Below are positions 1 to 8,162 of a DNA stretch of 15,002 bases, piece after piece. Each line of letters starts with the position of its first letter. The stretch's first letter is position 1. Made by a program: the position numbers and the translations under genes. The stretch is from an uncultured Muribaculaceae bacterium. GTDB lineage: Bacteria; Bacteroidota; Bacteroidia; Bacteroidales; Muribaculaceae. The notes beneath the pieces were generated by a model. The model did not search any database and had not been told where the DNA came from. It was given only the letters and a program-made list of their open reading frames with translations. The stretch lies in NCBI GenBank assembly GCA_910584735.1, contig CAJUBM010000072.1, forward strand, positions 1 through 15,002, given 5' to 3'.

Positions 1-52
1 CTCTTTATTTGATGATTTCTAAACTAACGCGATTTTATCGCACCAGTAGTAA

Positions 53-658
53 TTGGACATAAAAAAAGGTGGGGATTATACCGGCTATAGTGGTTCGAGC
101 TATGGCTATTTCAATTTCGAAGAACCAAATAAGGTATGCTTTGATTGCCGTATTTTTGTCAAACTAAATGAACAAGGTGAATTTGCGTGGAAGAAATTAA
201 TGGACGCGTTAAAAAACACATGTAAATCTCCCTCGAAGAAACTATCTATATTTCCAAGCCTAAACCCGTCGGATTACGAAGAAAGTGATGATGGGTTTCC
301 CTACCAAGTGGATATTCCAAAATGCACTGTTGCATATGATGGTTATAGTCTTCCCTGCGAAACATTTAAGGTCCGTTCAAGCAATACAGCTAACATTATC
401 TATTCTTTAGTCCAGAAAATTCCCGATATTGTGACTGACATCAGTTTGAAATACGGCGAAATAGAAACGAATATCTCAGGGAGCCTTATGTATCTTAAGG
501 AGGATCACAGTGATGGGACTTTGGTTCGTCTAAACATGCTTCGCCCATATAGCAAGAAGAAAGGTAATAATTGTGGAGAGTATCGTTACTTTTTAAATGT
601 GGATATAGAGAGTTTGAAAAGTATAAATCAAATAACTATTACACCAAACAACAAATAG
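53..658 (+). CDS. Hypothetical protein, 5' end uncertain (TTG start or truncated gene)
   Basis: I do not recognise this 201-residue protein. The frame opens at a TTG directly after an in-frame TAA (50-52), and the first in-frame ATG is at 200, about 49 residues in. Residues before that ATG (the GYSGSSYGYFNFEEPNKV stretch) look like folded protein, so the ATG is probably not the true start. Either TTG is used, which is rare in Bacteroidetes, or the gene lost its 5' part. No signal peptide or membrane segment is visible. It is rich in Asn, Ser, Tyr and Lys, with Cys at about residues 29, 32, 57, 91 and 102. The DNA is AT-rich: by hand count 19 of 60 bases are G+C at 361-420, against 31 of 60 at 2581-2640 in valS. 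It ends 9 bp before the next gene, so the two are probably co-transcribed. Function unknown. Confidence 0.6.
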   Translation: MDIKKGGDYTGYSGSSYGYFNFEEPNKVCFDCRIFVKLNEQGEFAWKKLMDALKNTCKSPSKKLSIFPSLNPSDYEESDDGFPYQVDIPKCTVAYDGYSLPCETFKVRSSNTANIIYSLVQKIPDIVTDISLKYGEIETNISGSLMYLKEDHSDGTLVRLNMLRPYSKKKGNNCGEYRYFLNVDIESLKSINQITITPNNK

Positions 659-667
659 GTCAATTCT

Positions 668-1132
668 ATGGGTAAAAAAGTGTTTTTACTAATAGTAGTT
701 ACTGCATTGTGTCTGGTTTCTTATGCCCAAAGCTACAATCAGGATAAAACTGCCCTAACCCATTTTCTTGTGCGAATGTATGAGGATACGCCATTTGATG
801 GAGTTAGGGCTGTAGAAGACTACCACAATGCTTACCTGATGTCAGTTGTCAAGCTCGACAAGGCTAAATATAAGACCGAAGCCGCTCTTAATCGTGTGGC
901 TTCGGTTAAAGCCATGTCGCAGGCATCGCGCTTCTTCAATGGCTCCACTATCACTGAAGATATGATAATCCGAACAACAGAAAAAGCCGACGGAACATCA
1001 GACACAGAGATTATTGAGAACCTACGCGAACATTCCATAGGATATGTCAAGCGGCTTGAACAACTCACAAATTTCGCGGCAAAAGATGGCGAGCAGGTAT
1101 TCATCTTTATAACCCCGTTGGTGGAAGAGTAG
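668..1132 (+). CDS. Small exported protein, possibly LPP20-like
   Basis: This 154-residue protein starts with a clear signal peptide: MGKK, a hydrophobic run to about residue 19, and a likely cleavage after SYAQ. The mature part is about 130 residues, mostly helical at first (YNQDKTALTHFLVRMYEDTP). It then has an Ala-rich helix (residues about 72-88, ALNRVASVKAMSQASRFFNG) followed by a Thr/Ile-rich stretch, and it ends in a hydrophobic strand (QVFIFITPL). A helix of repeated alanines followed by FFNGSTI and a final strand is reminiscent of LPP20-type lipoprotein domains, but this is a weak inference and no lipobox Cys is present. The ATG lies 9 bp after the stop of the preceding gene, which suggests one transcript. 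It is probably periplasmic or secreted; no function can be assigned. Confidence 0.8.
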   Translation: MGKKVFLLIVVTALCLVSYAQSYNQDKTALTHFLVRMYEDTPFDGVRAVEDYHNAYLMSVVKLDKAKYKTEAALNRVASVKAMSQASRFFNGSTITEDMIIRTTEKADGTSDTEIIENLREHSIGYVKRLEQLTNFAAKDGEQVFIFITPLVEE

Positions 1133-1431
1133 CAATGCTGAGGGGGATATGGGAGAAGGATTTTGAGATTTTAACGTGGTAGGCGGGTAAATCTCATAAG
1201 CCACTTCCAATATCAATTTTCAAGATAGTGAACATCCCGGAAAAAACAGGCAAATTAACAAGATTAAAAATACTCCTCTCATATAAATATCCCCCCAGTA
1301 TTTTGTCTTCGTTTTTCCGATTATTTATTAATTCACTATTAGCACCCTCAATTTTTCAAACTGCACTGATAATCAATGTATTTGCGCAATTTAGAAATAA
1401 TTCGTATTTTTGCGGGCAAAATTGATTCATA
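1133..1431. other. AT-rich intergenic region upstream of valS
   Basis: This stretch of about 300 bases holds no convincing gene. A 65-codon open frame (1228-1425, plus) has composition typical of AT-rich spacer, encodes a Leu/Ile/Phe-rich chance peptide, and runs across the valS promoter. No clear intrinsic terminator follows the upstream gene at 1132. The only functional signal seen is the promoter at 1381-1412. Confidence 0.6.
1381..1412 (+). promoter_or_regulatory. Bacteroidetes-type promoter of valS
   Basis: A -33 box TTTG (1381-1384) is followed after exactly 20 bp by TATTTTTG (1405-1412), which matches the Bacteroidetes -7 consensus TAnnTTTG in every fixed position. The expected transcript start lies a few bases beyond 1412, leaving a short leader of roughly 15 nt before the ATG at 1432. 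No T-box or other long leader fits in that space. Confidence 0.8.
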
Positions 1432-4065
1432 ATGAAAGAACTCGCCACCAAATACGACCCTTCGCAGGTCGAACAAAAATGGTATGACTATTGGATGGAA
1501 CACAAGCTGTTCCGTTCCGTGCCCGATGCCCGCGAACCATACACCATCGTAATCCCCCCGCCAAACGTCACAGGCGTACTCCATATGGGACACATGCTCA
1601 ACGAGACTATCCAGGACATCCTGGTACGCCGCGCCCGTATGGAGGGTAAGAACGCATGCTGGGTTCCCGGCACCGACCATGCTTCGATTGCTACAGAGGC
1701 CAAAGTGGTGGCAAAACTCGCCAAAGAGGGGATCAAGAAAACCGATCTCACACGCGAGGAATTCCTTCGCCACGCCTGGGACTGGACAGAGCATCATGGC
1801 GGCATAATCCTGAAGCAGCTGCGCCGCCTCGGAGCATCGTGCGACTGGGAGCGCACGGCTTTCACTATGGACGAGACACGTTCAAAAAGCGTAATCCGCG
1901 TGTTCTGCGACCTCTATAAAAAAGGATTGATATATCGCGGTGTGCGCATGGTAAACTGGGATCCGGCCGCACTGACAGCCCTTTCAGACGAAGAGGTAAT
2001 CTACCAGGACGAACACTCCAAACTCTTCTACCTGAAATATTACGTAGAGGGTGAGACGGACAAATATATAGTTGTGGCTACCACCCGCCCGGAAACCATC
2101 TTAGGCGATACGGCGGTGTGCGTAAACCCGGCCGACGAACGATATTCATGGCTGAAAGGAAAACGCGTGATAGTGCCGCTGGTAGGACGCTCCGTGCCTA
2201 TCATCATGGACTCATACGTGGAGATGGAGTTCGGTACGGGATGCCTCAAAGTAACCCCGGCACACGATGTCAACGACTATATGCTCGGCGAGAAATACAA
2301 CCTCCCGATAATTGATATCTTCAACCCTGATGGCACTATCTCGAAGGCCGGCGGCATGTACGTAGGCCACGACCGCTTCGATGTGCGCCGCGAAATAATC
2401 GCCGACCTCCAGAGCCGTGACCTGGTTGAGAAAATAGAAGATTACGACAACAAAGTCGGCTATTCGGAACGCACCAAGGTTGTTATCGAGCCGAAACTCT
2501 CCATGCAGTGGTTCCTTAAGATGGACTCCCTGACACCTGAGGCACTCAAGGCCGTGATGGAGGATGACGTACGCTTCTTCCCGCAGAAATTCAAAAACAC
2601 CTACCGACACTGGATGACCGACACCAAGGACTGGTGCATCTCGCGCCAGCTGTGGTGGGGACACCGAATCCCGGCATACTTCCTCCCGGAAGGGGGCTAC
2701 GTAGTGGCCGAGACACAGGAGGAAGCACTTCAAATGGCCCGTGAGAAATCAGGCAATCCGGCCTTGGAGATGTCAGACCTTCGTCCCGATGAAGACTGTC
2801 TTGACACATGGTTCTCCTCATGGCTGTGGCCCATATCCCTTTTCAACGGAATCCTCGAACCCGACAACGAGGAGATGCGCTACTACTACCCCACCTCCGA
2901 CCTTGTCACCGGGCCTGACATAATCTTCTTCTGGGTGGCCCGCATGATTATCGCCGGATATGAATTTGAAGGTAAGAAACCTTTCAACAACGTATATTTC
3001 ACCGGCATTGTACGCGACTCGTTAGGGAGGAAGATGTCAAAATCGTTAGGCAATTCCCCCGACCCGCTCGACCTCATCGACCGATTCGGTGCGGACGGCG
3101 TACGTATGGGTCTGATGATGGCCGCTCCCGCCGGGAACGACATCCTTTTTGACGAGAAACTCTGCGAGACCGGCCGAAATTTCTGTAACAAGATATGGAA
3201 TGCTTTCCGCCTCGTGAAAGGGTGGCAGGTAAGTGATGCCGTTACAATCGATGAAGCGTCAGCGGAAGCCATAGCGTGGTTCGAAGCAAAACTCGCGCAG
3301 ACCGCCGCCGAAGTAAACGACCTCATGGGTAAGTTCCGCCTGTCAGAGGCGCTGAACCTCCTTTATCGGCTTTTTTGGGATGAATTCTCATCCTGGTATC
3401 TTGAGATGGTGAAGCCTGCTTACGGCCAGGCAATCTCTGCCGAGGTATACCGCGCCACATTAGGATTTTTCGACTCCCTGCTCCGCTTGCTCCATCCGTT
3501 CATGCCTTTCATCACCGAGGAACTGTGGCAGAACCTTGACAACCGCCGCCCCGGCGAATCTATCATGTACGCGCCCCTGCCGGAAGCACATACTATAGAT
3601 ACCGCCCTGCTGTCAGCCATGGAAGAGGCTAAGGAAGTGATAACCGCCGTACGCGCCGTACGTGCCAAACGCAATATCCCGCAGAAAGACGCCCTCGAAC
3701 TCCGTGCCATCGGACACGAAGGGATAGCCTCTGCCGGGCTACGCGCCCTCGTAGGGAAACTCGCCAACCTGTCGTCAATCGTAGCGTCAGGAGAGAAAGA
3801 CGCCGCCGGAGCCTCCTTCCTCATCGGCACGGCAGAATATTGCGTACCCCTTGCCGACAACATCGACATCGAAGCCGAACGCGCCAAGATAGAGAAGGAC
3901 ATCGCATATTACGAGGGCTTCCTTGCCTCCGTAATGAAGAAACTCTCCAACGAGCGCTTCGTCTCGAAAGCCCCCGCCGCCGTCATCGAAGCCGAGCGCC
4001 GTAAACAATCCGATGCCGAGACCAAGCTCGCCACCTTACGCGCCGCCCTCCAGTCCCTCAATTAA
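1432..4065 (+). CDS. valS: Valyl-tRNA synthetase
   Basis: Class I aminoacyl-tRNA synthetase that charges tRNA-Val with valine in the cytoplasm; essential for translation. The 877-residue length is normal for the family. The ATP-binding HIGH signature reads HMGH at residues 51-54, after PPPNVTGVL. The CP1 editing domain shows the TTRPET motif at 217-222 and the LKVTPAHD motif ending at about 279, which hydrolyse mischarged Thr-tRNA. The second ATP-binding motif is KMSKS at 534-538. An anticodon-binding helical domain follows from about 600 to 770, and the last 65 residues (from about 812) form the charged coiled-coil arm typical of ValRS. The start is the ATG 19 nt after a consensus -7 box. 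The gene has its own promoter and a strong terminator, so it is probably monocistronic. Nothing looks damaged. Confidence 0.98.
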   Translation: MKELATKYDPSQVEQKWYDYWMEHKLFRSVPDAREPYTIVIPPPNVTGVLHMGHMLNETIQDILVRRARMEGKNACWVPGTDHASIATEAKVVAKLAKEGIKKTDLTREEFLRHAWDWTEHHGGIILKQLRRLGASCDWERTAFTMDETRSKSVIRVFCDLYKKGLIYRGVRMVNWDPAALTALSDEEVIYQDEHSKLFYLKYYVEGETDKYIVVATTRPETILGDTAVCVNPADERYSWLKGKRVIVPLVGRSVPIIMDSYVEMEFGTGCLKVTPAHDVNDYMLGEKYNLPIIDIFNPDGTISKAGGMYVGHDRFDVRREIIADLQSRDLVEKIEDYDNKVGYSERTKVVIEPKLSMQWFLKMDSLTPEALKAVMEDDVRFFPQKFKNTYRHWMTDTKDWCISRQLWWGHRIPAYFLPEGGYVVAETQEEALQMAREKSGNPALEMSDLRPDEDCLDTWFSSWLWPISLFNGILEPDNEEMRYYYPTSDLVTGPDIIFFWVARMIIAGYEFEGKKPFNNVYFTGIVRDSLGRKMSKSLGNSPDPLDLIDRFGADGVRMGLMMAAPAGNDILFDEKLCETGRNFCNKIWNAFRLVKGWQVSDAVTIDEASAEAIAWFEAKLAQTAAEVNDLMGKFRLSEALNLLYRLFWDEFSSWYLEMVKPAYGQAISAEVYRATLGFFDSLLRLLHPFMPFITEELWQNLDNRRPGESIMYAPLPEAHTIDTALLSAMEEAKEVITAVRAVRAKRNIPQKDALELRAIGHEGIASAGLRALVGKLANLSSIVASGEKDAAGASFLIGTAEYCVPLADNIDIEAERAKIEKDIAYYEGFLASVMKKLSNERFVSKAPAAVIEAERRKQSDAETKLATLRAALQSLN

Positions 4066-4084
4066 AAAAATCGAAAATCATAAC

Positions 4085-4126
4085 AATAAAAAAGTTGCAT
4101 CTAACATTAGATGCAACTTTTTTATT
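4085..4126. terminator. Strong bidirectional intrinsic terminator
   Basis: A perfect 20-bp inverted repeat (4085-4104 with 4107-4126) has GTTGCATCTAA in the left arm and TTAGATGCAAC in the right arm, separated by CA; the innermost pairs would open to form the loop. The outer part is A-rich on the left and T-rich on the right, so it gives a U-tract on either strand. It lies between the convergent valS stop (4065) and the stop of the LysM gene (4173) and should terminate both. Confidence 0.92.
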
Positions 4127-4172
4127 TCTATAACCAAATAACTGGATTTATCTTAATCGAAGCTCCTGCCTT

Positions 4173-5027
4173 TTAGAACATGTAGCCTAAGCCTACGAAT
4201 ACAGAGGCGGCGGTGGCCTTTTGGATGGCTACCTGGCAGCCGAGCGACACGACTACTCTGTTGAAACTGGCAGAAAAATGAGGAATGGTGATGAAGCTAA
4301 ATTCGGTGGAGGTATCGTTGCCTTCGCCGTTAGAAGCGACCCCGACGCCTAAGCAAAGAGGGAGATTGAAAGCTACCGTGCGCGATGAGTTTAGCGCCAA
4401 CACACCCGTAGGGCCGATGGCGAACTGCAATACAGCGTAATCGCTCGGCACACAGCCATAGTTTGCCTGCGCCCCAAAGAAAAGTCCGGCGCCAAGGGAA
4501 TCGGTTATCTTGGAAGCTCCTTGGGCGTAAACCCCATAGACACTACGCGACTTAAAATCACCACCCTCACCTGTGAAACAATATAGATAATTAAGACTTG
4601 CCTGCATGGAGAATATGTCAAACTCCTTGTCCGACACATTTACAGCGGACTGCGAGGAGGAAGAACCTGATGATGTCGTAAAGAGAACATTAGAACTCTG
4701 TGCAGACGAACTGCCCGAACCAGAGGTAGATACAGAGGTAGATGTAACAGTTGTAGAAGACGACCGGGCAGAATTCCCTGGCTGTCCCGGCTGCCCCGGA
4801 GTTGCCACTGTCTCAGGAATGATAAGCTCCATACCTACATACGTGAAAGTTTTAGCCTCAGGGTTCAATTCAATAATCTGCTCGGTGGTAACACCGTATT
4901 TCTTCGCGATTGACTCCAGTGTCTCCCCGCGTTCAAGGATATGCCTTATCTCAGCCCCGGCTGTAAAAGCACCGATGCATAGCGCCATCCCTACCGCCGC
5001 GATGCGTAATGATTGTACGATTTTCAT
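4173..5027 (-). CDS. Exported LysM protein with beta-rich C-terminal domain
   Basis: The 284-residue protein has a signal peptide (likely cleavage after AGA, residue 25). A single LysM domain follows at residues 28-71 (RGETLESIAKKYGVTTEQI, ending in VGMELIIPE), a module that binds peptidoglycan glycan chains. Residues 72-132 are a Gly/Pro/Ser/Thr linker, including a short PGQPGQPG repeat. From about 134 the sequence alternates polar and hydrophobic residues with many Gly and aromatic residues, and it ends GLGYMF. A terminal Phe after alternating residues is typical of outer-membrane beta-barrels, so this part may be a small barrel; that is inference. It is the last gene of a four-gene minus-strand operon, starting 12 bp after the previous stop, and is closed by the terminator at 4085-4126. 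The precise function is unknown. Confidence 0.9.
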   Translation of the reverse strand: MKIVQSLRIAAVGMALCIGAFTAGAEIRHILERGETLESIAKKYGVTTEQIIELNPEAKTFTYVGMELIIPETVATPGQPGQPGNSARSSSTTVTSTSVSTSGSGSSSAQSSNVLFTTSSGSSSSQSAVNVSDKEFDIFSMQASLNYLYCFTGEGGDFKSRSVYGVYAQGASKITDSLGAGLFFGAQANYGCVPSDYAVLQFAIGPTGVLALNSSRTVAFNLPLCLGVGVASNGEGNDTSTEFSFITIPHFSASFNRVVVSLGCQVAIQKATAASVFVGLGYMF

Positions 5028-5039
5028 AATGATTAAGTT

Positions 5040-6359
5040 TTATCTGGATCTACGTGAAGTTTTCCCCTTCCCTTGACATGATGGACAGGGGTCATGTCCA
5101 TGTGACCCATCAACATATTTCTTACACGTATTACAATATTTTTTAAAGGTCAACCCCATCGTCGCAATCTTACTATTAGGAATCCACCCTGTTCCCTCAC
5201 AAAGCTTACAAGTGACCTCTTCAAAAGTTATATCTTCACGAGGATTGCTCCCATCTGTAGTTGTGGCAGAAGAAGATTCTCCGTTATCCGGCACATAATA
5301 ATGGGGTGTTTCAAGATACGTGGCGTCCATATTCCCCCAATAGCTATTTAATGCCGCCTGTTGTAGAAGGCTGTTGCTCACTACCCCTTTTGCGGCACCG
5401 GAAGACACGCAATCATAAACGGCGGCGTTCATGTCGCGAAGAGCCTTGGCAGCCCCCGGCGAGGAGTACATCGGGTTCCCATAGGCATCATATGTGACTT
5501 GTATCTGGAAAGCCGAAGGATCCCACTTGGTGTAGTCAAGAGCAGGTGGCAGAGAAACCCCTATAGCCGCAAATGATTCGGTCGGGGAATATGAGCTATT
5601 ATATCCGCTGTATGAGTTATTATACGATGGCATGTACCCGCTATAACCATATCCGTTTCCATAGGATGCAGCCTGCAAACCTTGGGCCACACCTTGCAGC
5701 AATCCCATACCGAGATTGCCCCAGAATTCACGACGCCGCTGTTTCTTCTCCGCCTCAGCCTTACGCTCGGCTTCGCGGCGGCGGCGCATCTCCCGGCGTT
5801 GTTCTTCTTTCCGTTGTTCCTCCTCCTGCGCAAGGGGCAGCACACGCTCCATATCGGAGTTCAGCGCCAGTATCTGCTGGGAATCCATGGTGCGGTCGCC
5901 GTTGTTGAAAAGTTCGGCGGCCTTTCCATAACTTTCAAGAGCCTCTACATAATTTTTTGTCCCCTCACAACTCGTGGCATAGAGATAAGTAAGCCGCGCC
6001 GTGGTATGGCCACGCCTGTTCATCGCCCCTGTAAGGTAGCTGCGAGCCGATGAATAATTTCTGTCGGCCAATGCTTTCTCAGCCCTTTCAATCGAACGGT
6101 CATCAATGGCATAGGACGCTATGGCATAATTGGATAATGGCTCAGAGGTGCTATTCTCAGGCAGTTCCAATTCTACCCCTACATAGAGGTCGGTGAACAT
6201 GGCGTTAGCCGCCTTAAGCTCGTCGGTATGCACACCCCATTTCCGGGCCACCGACTCCCAGGTGTCCCCACGGTCGACTATATAGGTGCGTCCTTGCAGG
6301 GATGGTGCCAGCAAAGTCAGTGCCAATCCCGCGAGGCATATCAGTTTGGTGTGTTTCAT
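5040..6359 (-). CDS. Exported LysM protein with TPR-like helices and C-terminal DnaJ-type CxxCxGxG motifs
   Basis: The 439-residue protein has five regions. An N-terminal signal peptide covers about residues 1-23. A LysM domain follows at about 25-67 (RGDTWESVARKWGVHTDEL to VGVELELPE). Residues 84-157 are helical and TPR-like (NYSSARSYL and NYVEALESYGKAAELF). A very charged Glu/Arg/Lys coiled coil spans about 178-211. A Tyr/Gly/Ser/Asn-rich low-complexity stretch covers about 231-258. The C-terminus holds six Cys in pairs: C384-C387 followed by EGTG, C409-C412, and C425-C428 followed by QGKG, with His420 and His422 between the last two pairs. CxxCxGxG repeats are the zinc-binding signature of the DnaJ cysteine-rich domain, but there is no J domain. 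Zinc binding is therefore likely by pattern, and chaperone activity is unproven. The start is 4 bp after the preceding stop, so it is tightly coupled. Confidence 0.9.
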   Translation of the reverse strand: MKHTKLICLAGLALTLLAPSLQGRTYIVDRGDTWESVARKWGVHTDELKAANAMFTDLYVGVELELPENSTSEPLSNYAIASYAIDDRSIERAEKALADRNYSSARSYLTGAMNRRGHTTARLTYLYATSCEGTKNYVEALESYGKAAELFNNGDRTMDSQQILALNSDMERVLPLAQEEEQRKEEQRREMRRRREAERKAEAEKKQRRREFWGNLGMGLLQGVAQGLQAASYGNGYGYSGYMPSYNNSYSGYNSSYSPTESFAAIGVSLPPALDYTKWDPSAFQIQVTYDAYGNPMYSSPGAAKALRDMNAAVYDCVSSGAAKGVVSNSLLQQAALNSYWGNMDATYLETPHYYVPDNGESSSATTTDGSNPREDITFEEVTCKLCEGTGWIPNSKIATMGLTFKKYCNTCKKYVDGSHGHDPCPSCQGKGKTSRRSR

Positions 6360-6363
6360 AACA

Positions 6364-7260
6364 CTATCGTGTTTGTATTACCAGGAAATTCGATATAGAC
6401 CAGAAGTCAGCCGGATTCGTGATGTGCAGGGTAAACTTCCCGTTCCCATCAGTGGTAAGGGAGTAGGTGCTCTCCGGGGCTGCCGTAAGTATTTTGGGTT
6501 TCTTCGCCTCGAATGTAATCTCGGTAAACTTACGTATGTCAACTTGGCGGAATTTCGAACGGTCAAGGGCATCCTTGGTCTGGATTTTCCCCTTACGGAT
6601 TATCCCTTTGGATTCCAGTTCTTTCTTGGGAGCAATAGCCACGAATCCACGGTTAGCCATGTCGGACGAACGGGTCAGGGCATCGGTATAGCGTTTGTTC
6701 GCCTCCCCCAACTGTGAAATCTGCGTCTGCTGGGAAGCCACCACTGCCCTTAGCTTGGTTATGTCCACATCCTTTGCCTCAAGCTGAGTGCGTAGCTGTG
6801 CTATTAGTTCATCTTTCTGTTTGAGTTGCTGGCGCAGATTGGCAATCAGAGTCTGCGCCTGCCTGTCAGGTTCAATATCAACGTCCTCCTGTTCCGCTTC
6901 GCGCAGTTTTCTTTCCAAGTCATCAATATGGCGCTGCTGTGAACGTAGTATCGTTTCAAAACGATTAAGGTTATTAAGCGCATCCGCACGTGAGGCCGCC
7001 CCTTCCCCTGATGGATTCACGAACAACAGATTTTCTTGCTGTTGTACCGAATCAAGGGCCTGTCCGAGCGTCATCATCACATCGTTCACCTGCTGTAGAC
7101 GCCGCTGTTGCAGACGCGCCACCTGCCTTAGGGAGTCGCGTTCGCTTACCACACGTATAACATCCGAGTTACTCGTGCCTCCGCAGCCGGACATTAATAT
7201 GCCTATAGGCAAAGATATAACCACCGACCATATAGCGAGAAGTATTTTTGCGTTTTTCAT
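6364..7260 (-). CDS. Probable lipoprotein with long coiled coil
   Basis: The 298-residue protein begins with a hydrophobic leader ending ILMSGC, so Cys26 is a likely lipidation site; the -3 residue is Met rather than the usual Leu, a slightly weak lipobox. Residues about 38-200 are a long heptad-rich coiled coil dense in Gln, Arg, Glu and Leu (for example RQQLKQKDELIAQLRTQLEA). The last 60-70 residues form a compact, probably beta-rich domain with KKPKILTAAPESTYSL and a C-terminus containing ITNPADFWSISNFLVIQ. The domain family is not one I can name. The gene sits between two LysM genes in the operon, with 47 bp upstream and 4 bp downstream. A structural or scaffolding role in the envelope is an inference from the coiled coil and membrane anchor. 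Confidence 0.88.
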   Translation of the reverse strand: MKNAKILLAIWSVVISLPIGILMSGCGGTSNSDVIRVVSERDSLRQVARLQQRRLQQVNDVMMTLGQALDSVQQQENLLFVNPSGEGAASRADALNNLNRFETILRSQQRHIDDLERKLREAEQEDVDIEPDRQAQTLIANLRQQLKQKDELIAQLRTQLEAKDVDITKLRAVVASQQTQISQLGEANKRYTDALTRSSDMANRGFVAIAPKKELESKGIIRKGKIQTKDALDRSKFRQVDIRKFTEITFEAKKPKILTAAPESTYSLTTDGNGKFTLHITNPADFWSISNFLVIQTR

Positions 7261-7307
7261 GACACAGACTTATTGGTTTTCAATCAAATTGGTTCAGAGG
7301 GCATATA

Positions 7308-8039
7308 TCAATTCTGATTCCTGACGTAAAGCATAATCTGCTGCCCCGGCTTCAAGCGCGATGTAGGCTTGGTTGTAGCGGGAAGCTCGTTCCATTCAAT
7401 AATCTGCTCCGGGGTAACACCATAACGGTCGGCTACAGCCTGCAATGTCTCCCCCTGCTTCACCGGGTGGAACACCACTTTCAACTGCTCCTCCTGCGGG
7501 GCCTCCTGATCGGTTTTCTGCGGCTGCGCCGGTTCATACGGTTTGTCAAGCTCGGTTACAATCTCCGATGTACCGTCAGGATAGACTATCATAAACACCT
7601 GGAACAGGCCGAGTACATGGCGCGTAGGCTGGGGATTCTTACGGTCGGCTTTCTGAGTGCGGTAAATCAGCTTGTCTACGTCAAACTCAAGTTCATAAGC
7701 CTGAATCTCACGATAATCGGTAGTATAGATTATCGTGGCTTTGGAATCCGGTTTGTTCTCCTCGCCTGTCTTTCGGTTTCCCTCCTTTGTAAAGAATACA
7801 TTGCCGCGCTTCGCGTACTTTATCATGTATATGTCCGTTACCGGAAGCTCATCGAGCTTAACCCCCGAAGTCTCGTTCTTGAACTTTACCGACTTGCCGC
7901 TTATCTGCTGAATCTTTGCCTCTATGGTAGAGCCGTCGCGCAGCATGATTATGTCGTTCTTCCCCCCCAAAAGAGCGGCCGGTGCCGAAACCGACACCAT
8001 CGCGAATAACAATAGGAATATTAATGATAACTTTTTCAT
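7308..8039 (-). CDS. Exported protein with C-terminal LysM domain
   Basis: With the ATG at 8039 the product is 243 residues and starts with a clean signal peptide (MKKLSLIFLLLFAMVSVSAP). A longer reading from 8123 is possible but would start upstream of the putative -7 box at 8090-8097 and would bury the signal peptide, so I reject it. The mature N-terminal part (about 27-160) has the pattern IIMLRDGSTIEAKIQQISG and, later, VTDIYMIKYAKRGN. This resembles small beta-rich domains common in Bacteroidetes exported proteins, in which a 'dG..i.akI..I' strand pair is followed by a 'di..IkY.nG' motif. A Pro/Gln linker leads to a LysM domain at about 198-239 (VKQGETLQAVADRYGVTPEQ to RLKPGQQIMLYV). It is the first gene of the four-gene operon. 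Peptidoglycan binding is expected; the role of the N-terminal domain is unknown. Confidence 0.88.
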   Translation of the reverse strand: MKKLSLIFLLLFAMVSVSAPAALLGGKNDIIMLRDGSTIEAKIQQISGKSVKFKNETSGVKLDELPVTDIYMIKYAKRGNVFFTKEGNRKTGEENKPDSKATIIYTTDYREIQAYELEFDVDKLIYRTQKADRKNPQPTRHVLGLFQVFMIVYPDGTSEIVTELDKPYEPAQPQKTDQEAPQEEQLKVVFHPVKQGETLQAVADRYGVTPEQIIEWNELPATTKPTSRLKPGQQIMLYVRNQN

Positions 8040-8089
8040 TGCATAGATTATTTGCCCTGCCGTTAGGTCAGCAAGGCCGAACAGATATG

Positions 8090-8097
8090 CAAAATTA
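8090..8097 (-). promoter_or_regulatory. Putative -7 box for the LysM operon
   Basis: Read on the minus strand, 8097 to 8090 is TAATTTTG, a full match to TAnnTTTG, about 50 nt before the ATG at 8039. No TTTG is found at the ideal distance upstream, so the -33 element is missing or degenerate. The position is right for the first gene of the four-gene operon and supports the shorter start. Confidence 0.5.
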
Positions 8098-8162
8098 CGC
8101 AAATTCCGCTCATTTATCAGCACGTTATCGCTAAAATATGTTAACAGAAATCTTTCAAAGTC

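Noticed and set aside
1228..1425. A 65-codon plus-strand frame upstream of valS
   Set aside because: It is chance openness in AT-rich spacer; it covers the valS promoter and encodes no recognisable sequence.
1413..1431. A T-box or leader peptide controlling valS
   Set aside because: The promoter position leaves fewer than 20 nt of leader, too short for either.
8040..8123. Upstream start (8123) for the C-terminal-LysM gene
   Set aside because: It would place the start before the -7 box at 8090-8097 and put 28 residues in front of a perfect signal peptide.
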